NCBI RefSeq assembly: GCF_030705305.1
Contig: NZ_JAUZEE010000005.1
Span: 302,087 to 366,086, forward strand
Reading direction: 5' to 3'
Source: Leptothrix discophora
GTDB taxonomy: Bacteria > Pseudomonadota > Gammaproteobacteria > Burkholderiales > Burkholderiaceae_C
DNA: 64,000 bases
The notes beneath the pieces are model-generated. The model ran no database searches. It had not been told where the DNA came from and saw only the letters and a list, made by a program, of their open reading frames with translations. The position numbers and the translations under genes were made by a program. Below are positions 32,208 through 41,469 of the stretch, piece by piece. Position 1 is the stretch's first letter. Every line of letters begins with the position of its first letter.

Positions 32208-33623
32208 ATGTTCCGAGTCTTTCAGCATCGCACGTCCGGCACGCATTTCGTCGAGCTGCTGGCCGACGGTCTGCTGTGCTTCGTCGCCACCCTGATGGCC
32301 GCGATGACCCTGTCCCACGCGACCGGCGGCTCCGCCGCGATCGCCTCGGTCAGCACGCCCGACGTGATCCTGTCGGCCCTGGCCTTCGCGCTGGTGATGG
32401 CGCTGATGTATTCCTTCGTGGGCCTCTACCGGCACCGCAACCTGGGCCTGGTCCCGGTCGTCCTGCGGGTCGCCTTCGTCTTCCTGGTCGGTGGCTACAT
32501 CACCTACCTGGCCGTCAAGTTCATGGCCTACGACGGCTATGCCAGTCGCCTGACGGGCTACTCGCTGCTTTACCTCATGGGCGGCATGGCCCTGTACCGC
32601 GGCACCGCCTTCATGGTCCGCCGCGCCGTCGGCACCCGTCGCGTGATGATCGTCGGCAGCGGCGCCGAGGCCCACCAGGTCTGCGCCGACCTGCGCTCGG
32701 CCGAGCAGTGGCAGGGCTACGAGGTGGTCGGCGTGTTCCCGTCGGCCAACGCGGCGGCCGAATCCGGCTCGACCCTGGAGGCTGGCGTGCCGATGTTCGA
32801 CGTGCGTCGCCGCATGACCGACCTGGTGCGCGAGCACCGCGTCAACGAGATCATCGTGGCCGTGCGCGAACAGCGCGGCGGCGGCGTGCCGATGGACCAG
32901 CTGCTGGACTGCCGCATCGCCGGCGTGCCCATCCTGGACCTGGCCGGCTTCTACGAGCGCACCAAGGCCGAGGTGCCGGTCGACAGCCTGAAGTCGAGCT
33001 GGCTGGTCTACGGCGAAGGCTTCGTGCAGGGTCGCCTGCGCGAGTTCACCAAGCGCACCTTCGACATCGTCAGCTCGGCCACGCTGCTGACGCTGGCCTC
33101 GCCGCTGATGCTGGTGACCGCCGTGCTGATCAAGCTCGACAGCCGCGGCCCGGCGCTGTATCGCCAGGAGCGTGTCGGCCTGGGCGGCCAGACCTTCCAG
33201 TGCATCAAGTTCCGCAGCATGCGCACCGATGCCGAGAAGGACGGCGTGGCGCGCTGGGCGACCAAGAACGACAACCGCATCACCCGCATCGGCGCCTTCA
33301 TCCGCAAGACCCGCATCGACGAGCTGCCGCAGCTCATCAGCGTGCTGCGCGGCGAGATGTCGATGGTCGGCCCGCGCCCGGAGCGTCCGTCCTTCGTGGC
33401 CCAGCTGCGCGAGCAGATCCCCTTCTACGACCTGCGCCACACCGTCAAGCCGGGCCTGACGGGCTGGGCCCAGGTGCGCTTCTCCTACGGCGCGTCGATC
33501 GAGGACGCCCGCCGCAAGCACCAGTTCGACCTGTACTACGTCAAGAACAACTCGCTGCTGCTGGACGTGCAGGTGCTGATCGAGACGGTCTCCGTTGTCC
33601 TTTTCCGCGAAGGTGCCCACTGA
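32208..33623 (+). CDS. Polyprenyl-phosphate sugar phosphotransferase (EpsB-type, exosortase-associated exopolysaccharide locus)
   Basis: A 471-residue membrane enzyme that starts polysaccharide synthesis by moving a sugar-1-phosphate from a UDP-sugar to undecaprenyl phosphate. Four to five N-terminal membrane helices (about 12-150) precede a Rossmann-like CoA-binding segment (RRVMIVGSGAEAHQV). The C-terminal bacterial sugar-transferase domain (about 282-471) has KRTFDIVSS, KFRSMRTDAE, KTRIDELPQL and MVGPRPERP, all catalytic-core signatures. The variant with YGEGF and FKRTFDIV resembles the EpsB family of PEP-CTERM/exosortase loci (TIGR03013), an assignment from memory of the family. It heads the cluster running to 41439. 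Confidence 0.9.
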   Translation: MFRVFQHRTSGTHFVELLADGLLCFVATLMAAMTLSHATGGSAAIASVSTPDVILSALAFALVMALMYSFVGLYRHRNLGLVPVVLRVAFVFLVGGYITYLAVKFMAYDGYASRLTGYSLLYLMGGMALYRGTAFMVRRAVGTRRVMIVGSGAEAHQVCADLRSAEQWQGYEVVGVFPSANAAAESGSTLEAGVPMFDVRRRMTDLVREHRVNEIIVAVREQRGGGVPMDQLLDCRIAGVPILDLAGFYERTKAEVPVDSLKSSWLVYGEGFVQGRLREFTKRTFDIVSSATLLTLASPLMLVTAVLIKLDSRGPALYRQERVGLGGQTFQCIKFRSMRTDAEKDGVARWATKNDNRITRIGAFIRKTRIDELPQLISVLRGEMSMVGPRPERPSFVAQLREQIPFYDLRHTVKPGLTGWAQVRFSYGASIEDARRKHQFDLYYVKNNSLLLDVQVLIETVSVVLFREGAH

Positions 33624-33642
33624 AGCAAGCCCCTCGACCGGC

Positions 33643-33667
33643 CTTGGGGCGGCCCGGCGCTCGGCCC
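33643..33667. repeat. Dispersed intergenic GC-rich repeat, copy 2
   Basis: Identical over 25 bases to 660-684 (begins CTTGGGGCGGCCCGG). It lies between the sugar transferase stop and its terminator. Confidence 0.55.
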
Positions 33668-33701
33668 AGGGCACGCTGCGGCGACTGAAGTTCTTCCTGT
33701 G

Positions 33702-33728
33702 AAGGCGCATCCATTGGATGCGCCTTTT
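33702..33728 (+). terminator. Rho-independent terminator after the sugar-transferase gene
   Basis: A perfect 11-bp stem (AAGGCGCATCC 33702-33712, GGATGCGCCTT 33716-33726) with a 3-base loop ends in TTTT. It separates the sugar transferase from the export-protein gene, which therefore probably has its own promoter in the 175 bases that follow. Confidence 0.85.
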
Positions 33729-33903
33729 GCTTTTTCAGTTCAGGATCGGGCCCCTGGATGGCCCGGAAAGTGCGGCCTACACCCCGTACATAGTGCACGT
33801 CCAGCCCGTGGAGCAGGGGTGTTGCTCGGGTTTCTTCGGCTGTCCACGCTAGGATTCCCCGCGTGCTTGCAGTCAGGCCCACCCCATTCACAGAGGTATG
33901 CAC

Positions 33904-34548
33904 ATGAGACCGACTTCGACGACCCGCCGTGCCATCCGCGGCGCCGCCCTGGTGCTGGCCACCGTCAGCGCGCTGACCAGCCTGAGCGGCTGCGGCAGCC
34001 TGGGCGGCGGCTTTCCGCCCGCGCCGCGCACCGCCGAGACGGTTGGGCACCGCTACAAGATCGGTCCGCTCGACGGCCTGAGCATCGTGGTGTGGCGCAA
34101 CCCCGAGCTGTCGGCCAACGTCACGGTGCGTCCGGACGGCCGCATCTCGACCCCGCTGGTTGACGACGTGCTGGCCGCCGGCAAGAACCCGGCCGACCTG
34201 GCGCGCGAGATCGAGCAGTACCTGTCCAAGGTCATCCGCGATCCGGTCGTGACCGTCGTGGTCAGCAGCTTCCAGGGCGCCTTCGGCGAGCAGATCCGCA
34301 TCGTCGGCGAGGCCACCCGCCCGCAGGCGGTGGCCTTCCGCCAGAACATGACCATCCTCGACGTGATGATCCAGGCCGGCGGCCTGACCGACTTCGCCGA
34401 CGGCAACGGTGCCGTGCTGGTGCGCGGCTCCGAGTCCGGCAAGCAGTACAGCGTGCGGCTCAAGGACCTGCTCAAGCGTGGCGACATCTCGGCCAACGTC
34501 GACGTCAAGCCCGGCGACATCATCATCGTTCCGCAGAGCTGGTTCTGA
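33904..34548 (+). CDS. Polysaccharide export lipoprotein (Wza-like, PEP-CTERM/exosortase locus type)
   Basis: A 214-residue outer-membrane export protein. The signal peptide ends in the lipobox LSG-C30, so the mature protein is a lipoprotein. The Poly_export domain reads YKIGPLDGLSIVVWRNPELS, followed by VRPDGRIS and a SLBB-type region (RIVGEATRPQAVAFRQNMTILDVMIQAGGLTDFA). It forms the channel through which the polymer leaves. The start at 33904 is chosen over 33898 because AGAGG at 33892-33896 is then seven bases away. Confidence 0.92.
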   Translation: MRPTSTTRRAIRGAALVLATVSALTSLSGCGSLGGGFPPAPRTAETVGHRYKIGPLDGLSIVVWRNPELSANVTVRPDGRISTPLVDDVLAAGKNPADLAREIEQYLSKVIRDPVVTVVVSSFQGAFGEQIRIVGEATRPQAVAFRQNMTILDVMIQAGGLTDFADGNGAVLVRGSESGKQYSVRLKDLLKRGDISANVDVKPGDIIIVPQSWF

Positions 34549-34555
34549 TGAACCC

Positions 34556-34592
34556 GGGGACGCGCCGCGTGGCCCGTCCCCCACGTCTTTTT
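34556..34592 (+). terminator. Weak terminator or attenuator between export and chain-length genes
   Basis: A 7-bp stem (GGGGACG 34556-34562, CGTCCCC 34575-34581) is followed six bases later by five T. The long loop and the offset make it weaker than a standard terminator; partial read-through into the chain-length gene is plausible. Confidence 0.35.
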
Positions 34593-34660
34593 CCGAAGGG
34601 ACCGTCCCGCGTGGCCGGCGCCCCTGATCGCAGCATCCTGCCCACCGGCCAAGAGCTCGC

Positions 34661-36226
34661 ATGAATTCTGGAATGAACGAGATTTCCCGACAGGTCACGC
34701 AGGCCGCGCGGGGCGTCTGGCGCCACCGCTGGCTGGCCGTCACCGTGACCTGGGCCGTCGCCCTGGTCGGCGCCGCGGTGGTCTGGCTGGTGCCCGAACG
34801 TTTCGCGGCCACCGCCCGCGTCTACGTCGACACGCAGACCGTGCTCAAGCCGCTGATGGCCGGCCTGGCCTTCCAGCCCGACGTGGACCAGCAGGTCCGC
34901 ATGCTGGGCCGCACGCTGATCTCGCGGCCCAACATCGAGGTGCTGGTCAAGGACCCGGCGATCGGCCTGAGCACCGGCAACCAGGCCGAGGACGATCGCA
35001 CCATCGAGACCCTGATGAAGTCCATCAAGGTCGAGAACACCGGCGGTCCGAACATGTATGCGCTGAGCTACCGCGACCCGGACGGCGCCCGTGCGCTGCG
35101 CCTGGTCGACGCGCTGGTCAACCTGTTCATGGCCTCGGGCACCGAGGGCAAGCGCAAGGACTCGCAGGACGCCAGCCGCTTCATCGACGAGCAGATCAAG
35201 GTCTACGAGGCCAAGCTGATCGAGTCCGAGAACCGGCTCAAGGACTTCAAGCTGCGCAACCTGACGGTGGCCTCGACCACCAACCAGGACTACTTCGCGC
35301 GCATGGGCTCGCTGACCGACGAGATCAACCGGCTGCGCATCTCGCTGAGCGCGGCCGAGCAGTCGCGCGACGCCATCAAGCGCGAGCTGGCCACCGAGCT
35401 GCCGGCCCTGCCGGTGGAGGCGGCCTCGGCGCCGTCCTCGCTGACGCCCGAGCTCGATGCCCGTCTGGATGCCCAGCGCCGCCAGCTCGACGACCTGCTG
35501 CGCCGCTACACCGACGCCCATCCGGACGTCATCACCACCCGCCGCACCGTCGCGCAGCTCGAGGAGCAGCGCCGCATCGAACACGATGCCAAGGCACGGG
35601 TCGAGAGCGGCCGCCCGCGGATCGCCGGCGCGGCCACCAACCCGGTCTACCAGCGCCTGCGCATCAGCCTGACCGAGTCCGAGGCCAACGTCGCCTCGCT
35701 GCGGGCCCAGCTCGGCACGCAGCAAGGCCGACTCGAGGAGATCCGCGCCCAGGCCGGCCGCATGCCGCAGGCCGAAGCCGAGCTGGCGCAGCTCAACCGC
35801 GACTACGACATCATCCGCAAGAACTACGAGCAGCTGGTCTCGCGTCGCGAGGCGGCCTCGCTGGGCGTCAAGATCGACCAGACCGCGTCGATCGCCGACT
35901 TCCGCCTGATCGAGCCGCCGCGCGTGCTGCCGCAGCCGGTCTTCCCCAGCCGCATCCACCTCGCGCTGGCCGTGATGGTGCTGGCGCTGCTCGCCGGCAT
36001 CGGCTCCGCCTGGGCGACCACGATGCTCAAGCCGACCTTCTCCAACGAGCGCGAACTCAGCGAGTTCACCAAGCGCCCGGTGCTGGGCGGCCTGACCCGC
36101 ATCGTCGACGGGCCCGCGCTCGACCTGGCCCGCCAGGAGCGCCTGCGCGTGGGCGGCATGGTCGGCCTCTTCCTGATCGGCCACCTCGGCTGGATCGCCT
36201 TCGTGGCGATGCATTCCGGCACCTGA
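34661..36226 (+). CDS. Polysaccharide chain-length determinant (Wzz family, exosortase locus type)
   Basis: A 521-residue inner-membrane protein. One membrane helix is near residue 28-46 (WLAVTVTWAVALVGAAVVWLV) and others near 430-450 and 503-518. Between them is a periplasmic region with a long coiled coil (about 160-400, rich in Arg, Glu, Ala and Leu). FAATARVYVDTQTVLKPLM is the Wzz N-terminal signature. Unlike many Wzc proteins it carries no kinase domain; the kinase is the next gene. The pair together controls polymer length and export. Confidence 0.9.
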   Translation: MNSGMNEISRQVTQAARGVWRHRWLAVTVTWAVALVGAAVVWLVPERFAATARVYVDTQTVLKPLMAGLAFQPDVDQQVRMLGRTLISRPNIEVLVKDPAIGLSTGNQAEDDRTIETLMKSIKVENTGGPNMYALSYRDPDGARALRLVDALVNLFMASGTEGKRKDSQDASRFIDEQIKVYEAKLIESENRLKDFKLRNLTVASTTNQDYFARMGSLTDEINRLRISLSAAEQSRDAIKRELATELPALPVEAASAPSSLTPELDARLDAQRRQLDDLLRRYTDAHPDVITTRRTVAQLEEQRRIEHDAKARVESGRPRIAGAATNPVYQRLRISLTESEANVASLRAQLGTQQGRLEEIRAQAGRMPQAEAELAQLNRDYDIIRKNYEQLVSRREAASLGVKIDQTASIADFRLIEPPRVLPQPVFPSRIHLALAVMVLALLAGIGSAWATTMLKPTFSNERELSEFTKRPVLGGLTRIVDGPALDLARQERLRVGGMVGLFLIGHLGWIAFVAMHSGT

Positions 36227-36250
36227 CCCAGACGCGCAAGGACGCAGACG

Positions 36251-37174
36251 ATGAGCCTCATCGAACAGGCCGCCAAGCGGCTCGAAGAACTACGCCGCGC
36301 CGGCATCGAGGTGCCCAACCTGCCGATGCCGCCGGCCCCGTCGCCGGCCCATGCGCGGCCTGCCGTCATGCCGCTGGGCGCCGACGTGCGCGCGGCCGTG
36401 GCCGCCGCGACCGCGCTGCCGCCCGCACCGGACGAGCCGCAGCGCCGCTCGCGCGAAGTCCGCATCGACGTCTCCCGGCTGGAGCGCGAGGGCTACCTCG
36501 TGCCCTCCCAGGCCCGCTCGCAGCTGGCCGAGCAGATGCGCATCATCAAGCGGCCGCTGCTGGCCAATGCCCGTGGCGACAGCGGCCAGCAGATCGCCCG
36601 GCCCAACCTGATCCAGGTCGCCAGCGCACTGCCCGAGGAAGGCAAGACCTTCTTCGCCATCAACCTGGCGATGAGCATCGCGATGGAGGTCGACCACCAC
36701 GTGCTGCTGGTCGATGCCGACGTGCTGCGGCCGTCGGTGCTGGGACGGCTGGGCGTCGAGCCGGCGGCTGGCCTGATGGACGTGCTCAAGAACAAGGACA
36801 TGAAGCTGTCGGACGTGCTGCTGCGCACCAACATCGACAAGCTCAGCCTGCTGCCGGCCGGCACCGCGAACAAGAACTCCACCGAGCTGCTGGCCAGCAC
36901 GGCCATGCACGAACTGCTCGACGAGCTGGCCTCGAAGTACGCGGACCGCATCATCGTGTTCGATGCGCCGCCGCTGCTGCCGACCACCGAATCGCGCGTG
37001 CTGGCCACCCACATGGGCCAGGTCGTGATGGTGGTCGAGGCCGAGAAGACCACCCATGCGCAGGTGACGCAGGCCTATGCCGCCCTGGCCGAATGCCCCG
37101 TCGTGCTGTCGGTGCTCAACAAATGCCACAGCCGAGGGACCAGCAATGCCTATGGCTACTACTACGCGTCGTGA
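36251..37174 (+). CDS. Exopolysaccharide tyrosine autokinase (BY-kinase, PEP-CTERM/exosortase locus type)
   Basis: A 307-residue bacterial tyrosine kinase. The modified Walker A is ALPEEGKTFFA (GKT at 131-133), Walker A' is LLVDADVLRPS (about 152-162), and Walker B is VFDAPPLLPT. The C-terminal tyrosine cluster is YGYYY (about 301-305), the autophosphorylation site in this family. The first 90 residues are a Pro/Ala-rich linker beginning SLIEQAAKRLEELRRAG, which is typical of the TIGR03018 group. It works with the chain-length protein encoded 24 bases upstream. Confidence 0.92.
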   Translation: MSLIEQAAKRLEELRRAGIEVPNLPMPPAPSPAHARPAVMPLGADVRAAVAAATALPPAPDEPQRRSREVRIDVSRLEREGYLVPSQARSQLAEQMRIIKRPLLANARGDSGQQIARPNLIQVASALPEEGKTFFAINLAMSIAMEVDHHVLLVDADVLRPSVLGRLGVEPAAGLMDVLKNKDMKLSDVLLRTNIDKLSLLPAGTANKNSTELLASTAMHELLDELASKYADRIIVFDAPPLLPTTESRVLATHMGQVVMVVEAEKTTHAQVTQAYAALAECPVVLSVLNKCHSRGTSNAYGYYYAS

Positions 37175-37199
37175 GCGCTTGCCCGCACGGGACCGCGCG

Positions 37200-38831
37200 A
37201 TGACGCAGGCTCATTCGATGAGCCCGTGCAGCCGTCCCGCGCTGGCGGCCGTGGCGCTTGCCGCCACGCTGCTGGCCGGCGCGTCCGGCGCCTGGGCCCA
37301 GTCGCGGCTGACCCAGGGCGCGGCCGGTGGCGACGGCCAGCCGGTGGATCCGGCGCTGGCGATCAATGCCCCGCCGCCGGCCGGCGTGTCGCAGGCGATC
37401 CAGGTCCGTCCGGCCCTGCAGCTGCGCAGCACGACCACCAACAACATCTCGCTCAGCGGCCCGGACAGCGCGCGTGCCGACACGGTCGTCGTCGCGACGC
37501 CCCGGCTGGACGCGCGCGTCAACACGCCCGGCCTGAGGCTCGAGGCGGCGCTGGCCGCCGACCTGGTCAGCTACGTCGGCCGCAGCCGCGCCGACCGGTT
37601 CTTCCCGAACGCCCGCGCCGACGCGACCGTGCAGCTGGCCGAGCGCCTGCTGTTCGTCGACGCTGGCCTGAGCGCCGACACCAGCACGCCCAATCCCTTC
37701 GGCCTGCTCGACGCGCCGTCGCAGACCGTGTTCACGCGCTCGACCACCACGCGCGAACGCATCAGCCCGCACATCGACCGCGAGCTGGGCCAGGATGCCC
37801 GCCTGCAGCTGCGCACCGACCACAGCTGGGTCCAGAACGAGGCCGGCATCGCGACGCTGGGCGACGCCCGCCTGTCCGAGCAGACCGGCCAGTACGAGCT
37901 GCGACCCCAGCCGCTGGGCCTGCGCCTGCAGGGCCAGCGCCAGGCCTCGACCTTCAGCCAGTCCGGCAGTTCGGACGTCACCTTCGAGAATGCGCGCGCC
38001 TCGCTGCTCTACGCGGCCTTGCCGCAGCAGCTCCTGCTGATCGTCACCGGCGGCACCGACCGCGGCCGCTTCGGCAGCAACGATGTGCGCGAGACCGTGC
38101 GCGGCGGGGGGCTGGTCTGGACGCCGACCGATCGCACCCGGCTGGACCTGCAGGCCGAGAAGCGTTTCTTCGGCACCGGCTGGAACGTCAGCTTCTCGCA
38201 CCGCTCGCCCTTCCTGGGCATCAACGCCGGCCTGACCCAGCAGGCCACGACCTATGCCGCGCAGGTCGCCGCGCTGGCGGCCGGCGCCGACCTGACGCAG
38301 CTGTTCGACGCGATGCTGAGCACCCGCATCAGCAACCCGGCCGAACGCGCCGCCGCCGTCCAGCAGCTGATCGCGCAGCGCAACCTGCCCACCACGCTGG
38401 GCAGCGCGCTGAACCTCTACTCGGCCACCGCGCAGCTGCAGAAGGGCGCCAACCTGTCGCTGGCCCTGCTGGGCGTGCGCCACACGGTCACGCTGCGCAC
38501 CTTCTACACGCGCACCGAGGACCTGATCGGCAACGACCTCCCGCCGCTGATCTCCAGCGACGCGCGCCAGTACGGCAGCTCGCTGGGCCTGAACCGGCGG
38601 CTGCGGCCGGAGACCACGGCGGACGTCACCTTCGGCCGCACCCGCGTGGTCGGCTTCGGGGCGAACGCGGCCACACGCACCAGCACCAGCAGCGTCCGCC
38701 TGGGACTGAGCCAGGCCTTCTCGCCGCGCACCACCGGCACGGTCTCGCTCGACCGGCTGTGGATCGATTCGACCGTGCTGGCCGACGCCAACCAGACGTC
38801 GCTGACCTTCGGTCTGCTCCACCGCTTCTGA
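37200..38831 (+). CDS. Outer-membrane beta-barrel protein of the PEP-CTERM/exosortase exopolysaccharide locus
   Basis: A 543-residue exported protein: a signal peptide with AALAAVALAATLLAGASGAWA-like core (cleavage near residue 32) and then alternating hydrophobic/polar strands ending in a terminal Phe (LTFGLLHRF), the outer-membrane insertion signal. Position, size and ending match the TIGR03016 family always found with these loci. No catalytic motif is seen. It probably assists polymer passage through the outer membrane. The ATG at 37200 has GGGA eight bases before it; an earlier ATG at 37146 would overlap the kinase gene. Confidence 0.78.
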   Translation: MTQAHSMSPCSRPALAAVALAATLLAGASGAWAQSRLTQGAAGGDGQPVDPALAINAPPPAGVSQAIQVRPALQLRSTTTNNISLSGPDSARADTVVVATPRLDARVNTPGLRLEAALAADLVSYVGRSRADRFFPNARADATVQLAERLLFVDAGLSADTSTPNPFGLLDAPSQTVFTRSTTTRERISPHIDRELGQDARLQLRTDHSWVQNEAGIATLGDARLSEQTGQYELRPQPLGLRLQGQRQASTFSQSGSSDVTFENARASLLYAALPQQLLLIVTGGTDRGRFGSNDVRETVRGGGLVWTPTDRTRLDLQAEKRFFGTGWNVSFSHRSPFLGINAGLTQQATTYAAQVAALAAGADLTQLFDAMLSTRISNPAERAAAVQQLIAQRNLPTTLGSALNLYSATAQLQKGANLSLALLGVRHTVTLRTFYTRTEDLIGNDLPPLISSDARQYGSSLGLNRRLRPETTADVTFGRTRVVGFGANAATRTSTSSVRLGLSQAFSPRTTGTVSLDRLWIDSTVLADANQTSLTFGLLHRF

Positions 38832-38841
38832 CGGGCCATCG

Positions 38842-41439
38842 ATGTACGAGTCCTACTTCGGCTTTCACGGCCAGCCCTTCCAGCTCAACCCCGACCCGGC
38901 GTTCTACTTCAACAGCCGGGGACACGGCCGCGCGCTGGCCTATCTGCAGTACGGCGTCACGCAGTCCGAAGGCTTCATCGTCATCACCGGCGAGATCGGC
39001 GCGGGCAAGACGACCTTGCTGCGCATGCTGCTCGAAGGCCTGGACCGCCAGAAGGTCCTGCCGGCCCAGATCGTCAGCACGCAGCTGGAGTCGGGCGAGC
39101 TGCTGCAGGCCATCATCACGGCCTTCGGCATCCCTTCCAGCGGCAACTCCAAGGCCCACCTGATCGCCACCTTGGAGGCCTTCCTGACGGCGCTCGCCGC
39201 GCAGGGCCGGCATGCGCTGCTGATCGTCGACGAGGCCCAGAACCTGGACCCGCGGGCGGTCGAGGAACTGCGCATGCTGTCGAACTTCCAGCTCGGCAAC
39301 AAGGCGCTGCTGCAGAGCTTCCTGGTCGGCCAGCCGGAGCTGCGCCGCATCCTCGAATCGCCCTCGATGGAGCAGCTGCGCCAGCGCGTGACCGCGTCGT
39401 ACCACCTCGGCCCGCTGGGCTTCGAGGAGACCCAGGGCTATGTCGAGCACCGCCTGAAGCACGTCGGCTGGACCGACCGCCCGACCTTCGCGCTCGACGC
39501 GTTCGACAGCCTCTACCGCTGGACCGGCGGCGTGCCGCGTCGCCTGAACCGGCTGTGCAACCGCGTGCTGCTGGCCGCCTTCCTCGATGGCCGCGACCAC
39601 GTCGACGGCGCGCTGGTCGAGCGCACCGCCGAGGAACTGCGCCAGGAGATCGGCGAGAACGACTTCACCCCCGTGGCCGTGCCGGCGCGCAGCCTGGCGG
39701 CACTGGCGGCTTCCGACGAGGCCGTCGCCGCGGTGGCCGGGCCGGTCGTGTCACCGGCCGTCGCACCGACTGCCGCGCCCATCACTGAACGCATCACCGA
39801 ACCCGTCACCGAACGCATCACCGAACCCGTCATCGACCCGCTCGCGGCGCCTGCATCCGCATCGCCCGCAGCCCCGCTCGACGAGATCGATCCGATCGCC
39901 GCGCTGGCCGCCCACGCCGGCTTGCCGGACCTGCCCGAGCCGCCCAGCGAGGAGCTGCTCGACGACGTCGACGCGCTGCTGGCCGCTTCGGCCCGCCACC
40001 TCGAGGCCATCGAGGCCCAGGTCCGCGAGGACGCCGAGCTGGACCTGGGCGCGATCGCCGCCCGCGTGCTGTCGGCCACCCCGGCCGACCCCGTGCTCGA
40101 CGCCGCGCCGGTCGACCGGATCGAGAAGATGGGCGCCCGCCGCCGCGCCGAGGTGGTGCTCTGCCTGGCCGACACCGAAAGCGGTGCGCTCAAGCTCGCC
40201 GCGCTCACCAAGGGTCTGGCGCAGCAGGCCGACGCGCCGCGGGTCGTGCTGGTCAATCCGGGCAGCCGGGCGCTGGTCTGGCCCTGGGAACAGATGGAGC
40301 GCCTGCTGCCCTCGCCCGACGAGGCGCTGCACCTGGGCCTGCCGGCCGATGCGCCGTTCGAGCGCGTGCTGCCGCTGGCCTTCGAGCGCATGGGCCGCGT
40401 GATCGACGAGCTGCGGCCGTCCGCCGTGCTGCTGCTGGGCCACGGCGAGGCGCTGCAGGCGCTGGCGCTGTGCGCGCAGCGTCGCGGCCTGCCGCTGCTG
40501 CGGCTGGAAGCCGGCCTGGACATGCCGGCGCGGCCGGCCCTGCTGGACCCGCTGGCCGACCTGCTGCTGGCGCCGGCCCGTCCGGGTCCGTTGCGCGCGC
40601 TGCGCCGGCTGGGCATCGACGCCGAGCGCGTCGTCAGCATCCCCGGCCAGCTGCGCGTGGACGCGCTGGCGGCGGTCTGGTCCGAGGTCAGCAGCCTGCG
40701 CGGCGCGCTGATGCGCCTGGGCCTGCCGCTGGACCTCGACCCGAGCTGGGCGACCCAGTTCGGCACCGATGCGCCCTATCTGCTCGCGACCCACCACTTT
40801 GACGTGCACGACAGCCACGCGGTGGTGGCCGCCGTGACCCGGCTGCTGGCGCTGCCGCAGCCCGACCAGATCGTCTGGCTGATGGACCGCGCCGGCATCC
40901 AGGCGCTGCGCATGCGGCTGGCCGAACACGCCGACCTGGCCACCCGCGTGGTGCTGGTCGAAGGCGACGGCCCGCGCGGCGATGTCGAGCGTGAGCAGAT
41001 CGCCCGGGCCCGCGTGCTCTGCCGCGAGGTCGACGCGCTGCCGGACCAGCTCAGCATGCTGCGCGGCGCCCGCTGCGCGCTGGTCGATGCCGGCCAGGTG
41101 CTGGCCGACGCGGCCGAGCTGCTGGGCGTGCCGGCGCTGGCCTGGCAGGACGGTGCCCACGTCGAGCTGCCGCTGGTGCGCGAGACCGGCGCGCCGGCGC
41201 CGCGCCTGTTGCCCGACCAGCGCGACGCGCTGTCCGGGTGGCTGGCAGCCCAGGCCGCGCCGACCGAGCGCGAGCTGCTGCGCGAGCTGCCCGAAGGACA
41301 GGGCGGTGCCGTCGAGGCCGTGCTGGGCCGCCTGCGCACCTGGCGCACCCGGCTGGCCCACGAGGCCCAGGCGGCGGCCTCGCTGCGCGAGACGGTGGCT
41401 GCCGCGACGGCAGCAGCGGCGGCGGCCACCGCCGCTTGA
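38842..41439 (+). CDS. Secretion ATPase of the PEP-CTERM locus fused to a UDP-GlcNAc 2-epimerase-like domain
   Basis: An 865-residue protein in two parts. Residues 1-285 are the ExeA-like AAA ATPase of exosortase-type exopolysaccharide loci: YESYFGFHGQPFQLNPDP start, Walker A GEIGAGKTT (50-58), Walker B LLIVDEAQN (126-134). A Glu/Thr/Pro linker follows with a 24-base tandem repeat in the DNA (39787-39834). Residues about 430-800 resemble UDP-N-acetylglucosamine 2-epimerase (WecB): RPSAVLLLGHGEA, then LRLEAGLDM (about 553-561, like the WecB VEAGLR), a LADLLLAPA segment, PGQLRVDAL and LLATHHFDVHD. Several WecB residues look changed, so the domain may be degenerate. In other genomes these are separate genes; the fusion has no visible frameshift. 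Confidence 0.8.
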   Translation: MYESYFGFHGQPFQLNPDPAFYFNSRGHGRALAYLQYGVTQSEGFIVITGEIGAGKTTLLRMLLEGLDRQKVLPAQIVSTQLESGELLQAIITAFGIPSSGNSKAHLIATLEAFLTALAAQGRHALLIVDEAQNLDPRAVEELRMLSNFQLGNKALLQSFLVGQPELRRILESPSMEQLRQRVTASYHLGPLGFEETQGYVEHRLKHVGWTDRPTFALDAFDSLYRWTGGVPRRLNRLCNRVLLAAFLDGRDHVDGALVERTAEELRQEIGENDFTPVAVPARSLAALAASDEAVAAVAGPVVSPAVAPTAAPITERITEPVTERITEPVIDPLAAPASASPAAPLDEIDPIAALAAHAGLPDLPEPPSEELLDDVDALLAASARHLEAIEAQVREDAELDLGAIAARVLSATPADPVLDAAPVDRIEKMGARRRAEVVLCLADTESGALKLAALTKGLAQQADAPRVVLVNPGSRALVWPWEQMERLLPSPDEALHLGLPADAPFERVLPLAFERMGRVIDELRPSAVLLLGHGEALQALALCAQRRGLPLLRLEAGLDMPARPALLDPLADLLLAPARPGPLRALRRLGIDAERVVSIPGQLRVDALAAVWSEVSSLRGALMRLGLPLDLDPSWATQFGTDAPYLLATHHFDVHDSHAVVAAVTRLLALPQPDQIVWLMDRAGIQALRMRLAEHADLATRVVLVEGDGPRGDVEREQIARARVLCREVDALPDQLSMLRGARCALVDAGQVLADAAELLGVPALAWQDGAHVELPLVRETGAPAPRLLPDQRDALSGWLAAQAAPTERELLRELPEGQGGAVEAVLGRLRTWRTRLAHEAQAAASLRETVAAATAAAAAATAA
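39787..39834 (+). repeat. 24-base tandem repeat in the linker of the ATPase-epimerase fusion
   Basis: Two units of 24 bases (39787-39810 and 39811-39834) differ at one position. They encode a repeated Glu-Arg-Ile-Thr-Glu-Pro-Val-Thr octapeptide in the inter-domain linker. Confidence 0.7.
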
Positions 41440-41469
41440 ATCGGCCCCTGAGCCGACCCCTGGGCCGGC

